A stretch of DNA of 7,847 nucleotides from an uncultured Candidatus Saccharibacteria bacterium (GTDB lineage: Bacteria > Patescibacteriota > Saccharimonadia > Saccharimonadales > Saccharimonadaceae): positions 1 to 7,847 of the forward strand of contig CALHWA010000018.1 in assembly GCA_938036845.1 (NCBI GenBank), given 5' to 3'. Positions 5,099 to 7,847 of this stretch are shown here, piece by piece. The position numbers and the translations under genes were made by a program. How positions within the stretch are numbered: position 1 is the stretch's first letter; every line of letters starts with the position of its first letter. The notes under the pieces were generated by a model. That model searched no databases. It saw only the letters and a list, made by a program, of their open reading frames with translations, and was not told the DNA's origin.

Positions 5099-6745
5099 TT
5101 ACCGTGTTTTGTTTTGGAAGTCGCATAGTGTCGCCGATACGCTATTGTCAGTACTTGACTCCACCACAACTTGCATATTTGGATCACTTGATAGCTTCAT
5201 CAGCGAATAGATCTGTCCATCTGGCATAGCAATCTCAAGACTCCCTTTGTCGGCGACGAGATAGACGAAGTAACGCTGGCGATTTTGCCAATTATTATAT
5301 ACTGCATACGCCTTCTCGTACTTATTTTTCGCTTCACCAGTGATCTTCGAGCTATTCCGTTTCACCTCGTAGGTGCCAGTCTCGGTGTTAAGGTCAATGC
5401 TCACACGACTATCCTTTTGGTTGATAAAGACCCGAACGTGGCCTTTCGTATTGGCTGTATTGTTTGCAAAGTGGAGGCTAATCTCTTGCGAGGCTTTGCG
5501 ATTGACTTTGAGCAATTCTTTGTGGTAGCCATCAGGTGCCGTCTTAGACGTTCGGGCCGATTGCTTTGTGCGGAGGCCGCTGGTGCGCGCATTGTTATTG
5601 ATCAAGCGCGACCGCACCACATACTTTCCATCCTTTTGGGTCATCGAGAGGGAATGGGTTGAGCTCATCGAGCCGATATGCTTCGCCTCTTGACCGTCAT
5701 CCTTCAGAATCTGCCCTTGTGAGTACTCCCAGTTACCCATCCAGCCAATACTCTTAACGCGTGTTGGGCTTTCTTGGTAGTAATTAGTACCGTAGTAATC
5801 CGTTCCGTAGTCAAGCCGCTCTGGTTGCTGCTCGGCGACAAAGTTACCATTGGCTTCGAGGTGGCCAATCATGTAGTAGCTGCCAGTTGTCGAACCATAT
5901 TGATAGCCATTGGCTCCAAAAAGCAGAGCGTGCTTGGTAATCTTTGTTTGCGGATCATAAAAGCTCTTGAGGTTAGGGCACTCGATAAGGCCAAGATCTT
6001 TGCCATCAAGCGTACTACCATTGAGCATGGTTGCGCCCTGGTATTCCCACTTTTTCCCGTCAGTACTTGAGTAGATACCAACCTTATCGCCCTCAGCCAG
6101 ATACATCATCAGCTTCTTAGTGGATTCATTGTACCAGACGTGTGGGTCGCGGAAGTTCTGCTCTTTGGACTTCGCCTTCATAACTGGCTGGCTGTGATTA
6201 TACGGGTGGTAGGTGCGGCCATCATCGAGTGAATATGCCGCATATTGGTGTTGGCCAGTCTCAGTATAGCTCGTAAAGTAGGCAATTATTGCCGTTTTGG
6301 GTAAGTCATGGAAAAATCCATTACTATTCTGATACACCGAACCCGAGGCAACTGCCGACCAGCCGTTAACAAACTTAGGAATCGCCACACCAAGATCTTC
6401 AAAGTGCTCCCAATCCTTGGTGCGAATATGGTACCACTCAGTGCCATCGTTGCTCGACTTATAGTTTTTATTGAGCAAGTAGTAGAGGTGATAGTAGTCA
6501 TCCGTTCCTTTGAAGATCGTCTGGATGTCATTCATGAAGCCTTTTGGCGTATTGTAGTGGTTTGATTGCTGGAATCCATCGGTATTGGTGTTGGCAGTAA
6601 TGTTAGATAGATTGCTATTGCGAGAGTTCTGAGTAGATCGTGCGTAGATATAACTCGACCCCACACTCAGCAGTGCAAAGCCTGCCACCAGCGCGACAAG
6701 AGTATATTTTGTCGTATTTTTTTTCGTTTTGATGGTTTTTAGCAT
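5099..6745 (-). CDS. Exported GH32 beta-fructosidase, levanase type
   Basis: It hydrolyses beta-fructosyl linkages, most likely in levan, inulin or related fructans outside the cell. The 548 residues start with a Lys-rich N-region and hydrophobic core (about 14-35, KYTLVALVAGFALLSVGSSY), a signal peptide or membrane anchor with a possible cut after IYA35. A Ser/Asn/Thr-rich linker (about 36-62) follows. The five-bladed propeller (about 63-370) carries the catalytic acids: nucleophile Asp73 in HYNTPKGFMNDIQ, transition-state stabiliser Asp200 in NFRDPHVWY and acid/base Glu255 in GLIECPNL. The C-terminal beta-sandwich covers about 375-548. NDIQ instead of NDPNG, plus GTEWYHIRTKDW and VAIPKF, resembles the LevB/levanase branch more than sucrose-6-phosphate hydrolases. 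No LPXTG anchor is seen. AAGGAG (6755-6750) lies 4 nt before the ATG. Its Asn/Thr/Tyr/Ser-rich makeup differs from its neighbours and resembles secreted Firmicutes proteins, so transfer is possible. Exact specificity is uncertain. Confidence 0.9.
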   Translation of the reverse strand: MLKTIKTKKNTTKYTLVALVAGFALLSVGSSYIYARSTQNSRNSNLSNITANTNTDGFQQSNHYNTPKGFMNDIQTIFKGTDDYYHLYYLLNKNYKSSNDGTEWYHIRTKDWEHFEDLGVAIPKFVNGWSAVASGSVYQNSNGFFHDLPKTAIIAYFTSYTETGQHQYAAYSLDDGRTYHPYNHSQPVMKAKSKEQNFRDPHVWYNESTKKLMMYLAEGDKVGIYSSTDGKKWEYQGATMLNGSTLDGKDLGLIECPNLKSFYDPQTKITKHALLFGANGYQYGSTTGSYYMIGHLEANGNFVAEQQPERLDYGTDYYGTNYYQESPTRVKSIGWMGNWEYSQGQILKDDGQEAKHIGSMSSTHSLSMTQKDGKYVVRSRLINNNARTSGLRTKQSARTSKTAPDGYHKELLKVNRKASQEISLHFANNTANTKGHVRVFINQKDSRVSIDLNTETGTYEVKRNSSKITGEAKNKYEKAYAVYNNWQNRQRYFVYLVADKGSLEIAMPDGQIYSLMKLSSDPNMQVVVESSTDNSVSATLCDFQNKTR

Positions 6746-6955
6746 GGTGCTCCTTAAATTTTTCTTGACATTAGCAAATCAATACACAGTTACATTATGA
6801 GTGTCGTTCGTGGCGTTCTCCTGTCGTCTTTCTTAACTCCTCTCGTCTCGATTGCTCGAAACGAATCCTTACTATCTAGCTAACCAGAAATGCTACTCTA
6901 TGTCAATGATATCGTTTCGCATAGTACCTGATATACTGCGTGTTCTGACCGCTTA

Positions 6956-6984
6956 TTCAAACTCGCCACCGAAAATGCTATACT
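6956..6984 (+). promoter_or_regulatory. trpS promoter, extended -10, leaderless start
   Basis: TTCAAA (6956-6961, four of six matches to TTGACA), a 17-bp spacer and TATACT (6979-6984) preceded by TGC form an extended -10 promoter. The expected start point is the A of the ATG at 6991, 6 nt after the -10 box, so the mRNA would have no leader. The rest of 6746-6955 contains the GH32 upstream region, where no convincing GH32 promoter could be picked (CATAAT at 6799-6794 on the minus strand is a lone -10 candidate), and no RNA gene. Confidence 0.65.
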
Positions 6985-6990
6985 ACGTAT

Positions 6991-7847
6991 ATGTCCAAAG
7001 AAGTTATCCTCACCGGAATTCGTAGCAATGAAGAGCCAACGCTTGGCAATTATCTTGGTGCCTTTGTGCCAATGGTACAGCTGCAGCAGCACTATGCTGG
7101 GCGCTACCAGCTCAATATGTTTGTGCCCGACCTCCACAGTTTTACCACACCAATCGACCACACGACACTCTACGAGAATACGCTGACAAACCTCAAGTAC
7201 TTCATCGCAGCAGGGCTCGACATCACCGACGAACATACGTTTCTCTACCGGCAGAGCTTCATCCCAGCGCACAGTGAACTCACATGGATTTTGGATTGCT
7301 TTACTGGCTTTGGCGAGATGAGCCGCATGACGCAGTTTAAAGAAAAATCAGCTGACAACAACAATAACGTCACCGTTGGGCTCTTTAATTACCCTGTCCT
7401 AATGGCAGCTGATATCCTTCTCTACAACGCTCGATGGGTGCCAGTCGGTGAGGATCAGTTCCAGCACCTGGAGATTACCCGTGATATTGCACTGCGCATG
7501 AATCATAAGTTTGGCGAGCTTTTCACTATTCCAGAGCCAACTGCCAAGCAAACCGCCTTCATCCAGCGCGACACCGGTCTACGCATCCGCAGCCTGACCA
7601 ACCCAGAAAAGAAGATGAGTAAGAGTTCAAACGACCAAAAGTCCAAGATCAACCTTGCTGATACCCCCGCCCAAGCGCGCAAAAAGATCATGGCTGCCAC
7701 GACAGACTCGCTTGGTGTTATTAACTTCGACTGGCAGCGTCAGCCAGGCATTACTAATCTGCTTCAACTGCTTGCAATCTTGACCAATCGCCCGCAAGCC
7801 GAGGTGAATGCCGAGTGGGTAGGGCAGACCCAATATGGTTCACTCAA
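6991..7847 (+). CDS. trpS: Tryptophanyl-tRNA synthetase, 3' end outside window
   Basis: This class Ic aminoacyl-tRNA synthetase activates tryptophan with ATP and charges tRNA-Trp in the cytoplasm. 285 codons are visible, and family length suggests roughly 50-60 more beyond the edge. Landmarks: the HIGH-equivalent PTLGNYLGAF (16-25, as in the TIGN form of E. coli), VPDLHSFTTP (45-54), the FGEMSRMTQFKEK segment (107-119), NYPVLMAADILLYNARWVPVGEDQFQHLEITRDIA (133-167), a Trp- and ATP-pocket region, and the class I KMSKS loop at 208-212 within PEKKMSKSS. The start at 6991 has no Shine-Dalgarno but sits 6 nt after an extended -10 box. MSKEVILTGIRS aligns well with the usual N-terminus. No Trp-rich leader peptide or T-box is visible upstream, so no tryptophan-responsive control is apparent. 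Confidence 0.96.
   Translation, partial: MSKEVILTGIRSNEEPTLGNYLGAFVPMVQLQQHYAGRYQLNMFVPDLHSFTTPIDHTTLYENTLTNLKYFIAAGLDITDEHTFLYRQSFIPAHSELTWILDCFTGFGEMSRMTQFKEKSADNNNNVTVGLFNYPVLMAADILLYNARWVPVGEDQFQHLEITRDIALRMNHKFGELFTIPEPTAKQTAFIQRDTGLRIRSLTNPEKKMSKSSNDQKSKINLADTPAQARKKIMAATTDSLGVINFDWQRQPGITNLLQLLAILTNRPQAEVNAEWVGQTQYGSL

Noticed and set aside
5285..5662. 125-codon plus-strand frame inside the GH32 gene
   Set aside because: It is antisense to a clear GH32 gene, with no ribosome binding site or promoter and no recognisable product.
6797..6883. 28-codon plus-strand ORF (MSVVRGVLLSSF...) after TTGACA at 6765-6770
   Set aside because: The only -10-like box (TACATT) is 20 bp from the -35, outside normal spacing, and the peptide has no recognisable feature. 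It is probably chance.
6885..6906. TTGACA on the minus strand (6906-6901) as the GH32 promoter
   Set aside because: The hexamer 17 bp downstream (TTAGCT) matches TATAAT at only two positions, and no better box lies at 16-18 bp.
6746..6990. Trp attenuator, T-box or tRNA upstream of trpS
   Set aside because: No Trp-codon leader peptide, no terminator/antiterminator stems and no cloverleaf were seen, and the promoter sits directly at the ATG, leaving no leader.
1..7847. Recoded TGA (Gly, as in some other Patescibacteria)
   Set aside because: All major frames are complete without reading TGA, and Trp is encoded by TGG, so the standard bacterial code fits.

Overview
The window looks like a piece of a Patescibacteria/CPR chromosome, most likely Candidatus Saccharibacteria (TM7). 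This rests on the compact gene order S13-S11-S4-RpoA-L17-L13-S9, the style of the ribosomal proteins (a cysteine-free S4, an L17 beginning MHRHGYKGRKL, L13 and S9 attached directly to the rpoA cluster), and promoters placed almost on top of start codons. The code is standard: Trp is TGG, and stops are TAA or TAG in the main genes. The assignment is inferred from protein style and gene order, not from a database search.

Region 1 (1-3551) is the 3' part of a ribosomal protein operon, all on the plus strand: rpsM (5' end outside the window), rpsK, rpsD, rpoA, rplQ, rplM and rpsI. Spacing is 0-23 nt and several stop codons directly abut the next ATG. The products are the 30S proteins S13, S11, S4 and S9, the 50S proteins L17 and L13, and the RNA polymerase alpha subunit. 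A perfect 15-bp hairpin with a 3-nt loop follows rpsI.

Region 2 (3552-5098) is accessory. It holds a minus-strand gene for a small two-helix membrane protein of unknown function and a divergent plus-strand alpha/beta hydrolase with a complete Ser-Asp-His triad. The 87-bp spacer between them carries back-to-back promoters. A near-consensus promoter at 3645-3673 also points into the 3' end of the membrane protein gene. A strong bidirectional terminator at 5029-5067 lies between the hydrolase and the convergent GH32 gene.

Region 3 (5099-6745, minus strand) encodes an exported GH32 beta-fructosidase of levanase type with all three catalytic acids. A fructan-cleaving enzyme in a reduced, probably host-attached bacterium is the most notable metabolic signal here. 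It would release fructose or short fructo-oligosaccharides outside the cell.

Region 4 (6746-7847) is a 245-bp divergent intergenic stretch and then trpS (tryptophanyl-tRNA synthetase), which runs off the right edge. trpS has an extended -10 promoter ending 6 nt before its ATG and no Shine-Dalgarno, so its mRNA is probably leaderless. The hydrolase gene has the same layout. No CRISPR array, tRNA, rRNA or insertion sequence was seen.
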